A DNA stretch of 64,000 nucleotides, from assembly GCF_001238275.1 (NCBI RefSeq), contig NZ_LGTB01000021.1:1-64000 (forward strand), given 5' to 3'. Below the pieces are notes generated by a model that saw only the letters and a program-made list of their open reading frames with translations, searched no databases and had not been told where the DNA came from. A program made the translations under genes and the position numbers. Position 1 is the first letter of the stretch. Each line of letters opens with the position of its first letter. This DNA comes from Bradyrhizobium viridifuturi (lineage in GTDB: Bacteria; Pseudomonadota; Alphaproteobacteria; Rhizobiales; Xanthobacteraceae). Shown here in pieces: positions 63,893-64,000 of the stretch.

Positions 63893-64000
63893 TTGAGCGT
63901 TGCCTTCACCAAGGAAGAAAGTGCCGAGACCGCGTCCGAAACGCTGTTGCCGGATCGTCCGATCTCGCCGCATCCCAACCTGGTGACCGAAGCGGGACGC
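63893..64000 (+). CDS. Probable GreA/GreB-family transcription elongation factor (5' end only)
   Basis: TTG start after gggag; 36 codons before the window ends: MSVAFTKEESAETASE...LLPDRPISPHPNLVTEAGR. The ERPxSxHPNxVTxxG pattern near the N-terminus is typical of the GreAB-like proteins of rhizobia. Partial, so the family call is tentative. Confidence 0.6.
   Translation, partial: MSVAFTKEESAETASETLLPDRPISPHPNLVTEAGR

Overview
The window is high-GC alphaproteobacterial chromosome, most likely Bradyrhizobium or a very close relative (Nitrobacteraceae). This rests on the combination of a haem-PAS FixL with FixJ, a complete fixNOQP-fixGHIS set, the rpsT/dnaA/dnaN/recF/gyrB neighbourhood, a DUF3551 secreted protein, and dispersed intergenic palindromes of the kind common in that genus. 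No rRNA, tRNA, CRISPR array, intact insertion sequence or phage was seen.

Region 1 (1-18720) is a micro-oxic respiration island. It holds a short-form adenylate kinase, a Cache/HAMP chemoreceptor with a C-terminal PilZ-like domain, the oxygen-sensing pair FixL/FixJ, a phasin, a zinc-ribbon protein, a CBS-BON protein, several very small proteins, a DUF6455 protein overlapping fixN, the cbb3 oxidase operon fixNOQP, its assembly operon fixGHIS and an Nramp-like transporter. Eight sites fitting the FNR/FixK2 form TTG(A/C)-N6-(T/G)CAA lie in the first 17.3 kb. Seven of them sit 50-65 bp upstream of a start codon, so most of the island looks like one FixLJ-FixK2 regulon. No fixK gene is present next to fixJ.

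Region 2 (18855-22534) holds a soluble triple-PAS chemoreceptor, a small unknown protein, a MarR regulator with a two-turn inverted-repeat operator, and an AraC regulator. Region 3 (22592-30787) carries, all on the minus strand, gyrB, recF, dnaN, dnaA and rpsT, with a 1.2 kb AT-richer non-coding stretch between dnaA and rpsT.

Region 4 (31161-53357) is ordinary accessory metabolism. It includes MsrA, a Wza-like export lipoprotein, hydrolases, an isoquinoline-1-oxidoreductase-type molybdenum hydroxylase (iorAB), an HD-GYP regulator, a cytochrome P450, an acyl-CoA ligase, a VOC protein, a Bug-type binding protein, an ArsR-SRPBCC-DUF899 operon whose ArsR operator covers the start codon, a membrane protein/winged-helix/cis-prenyltransferase set followed by a BchE-like radical SAM protein, and threonine dehydratase. 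Region 5 (53400-64000) has DUF1697 and GST genes, a Lys/Ala-rich protein, a LuxR-type regulator, a deletion scar joining two truncated genes, an esterase-like protein, an RND efflux pair and the 5' end of a probable GreA/GreB-family gene.

Four reading frames (near 1294, 42873, 44042 and 55662) are each restored by adding one base. They may be real pseudogenes or single-base sequencing losses.
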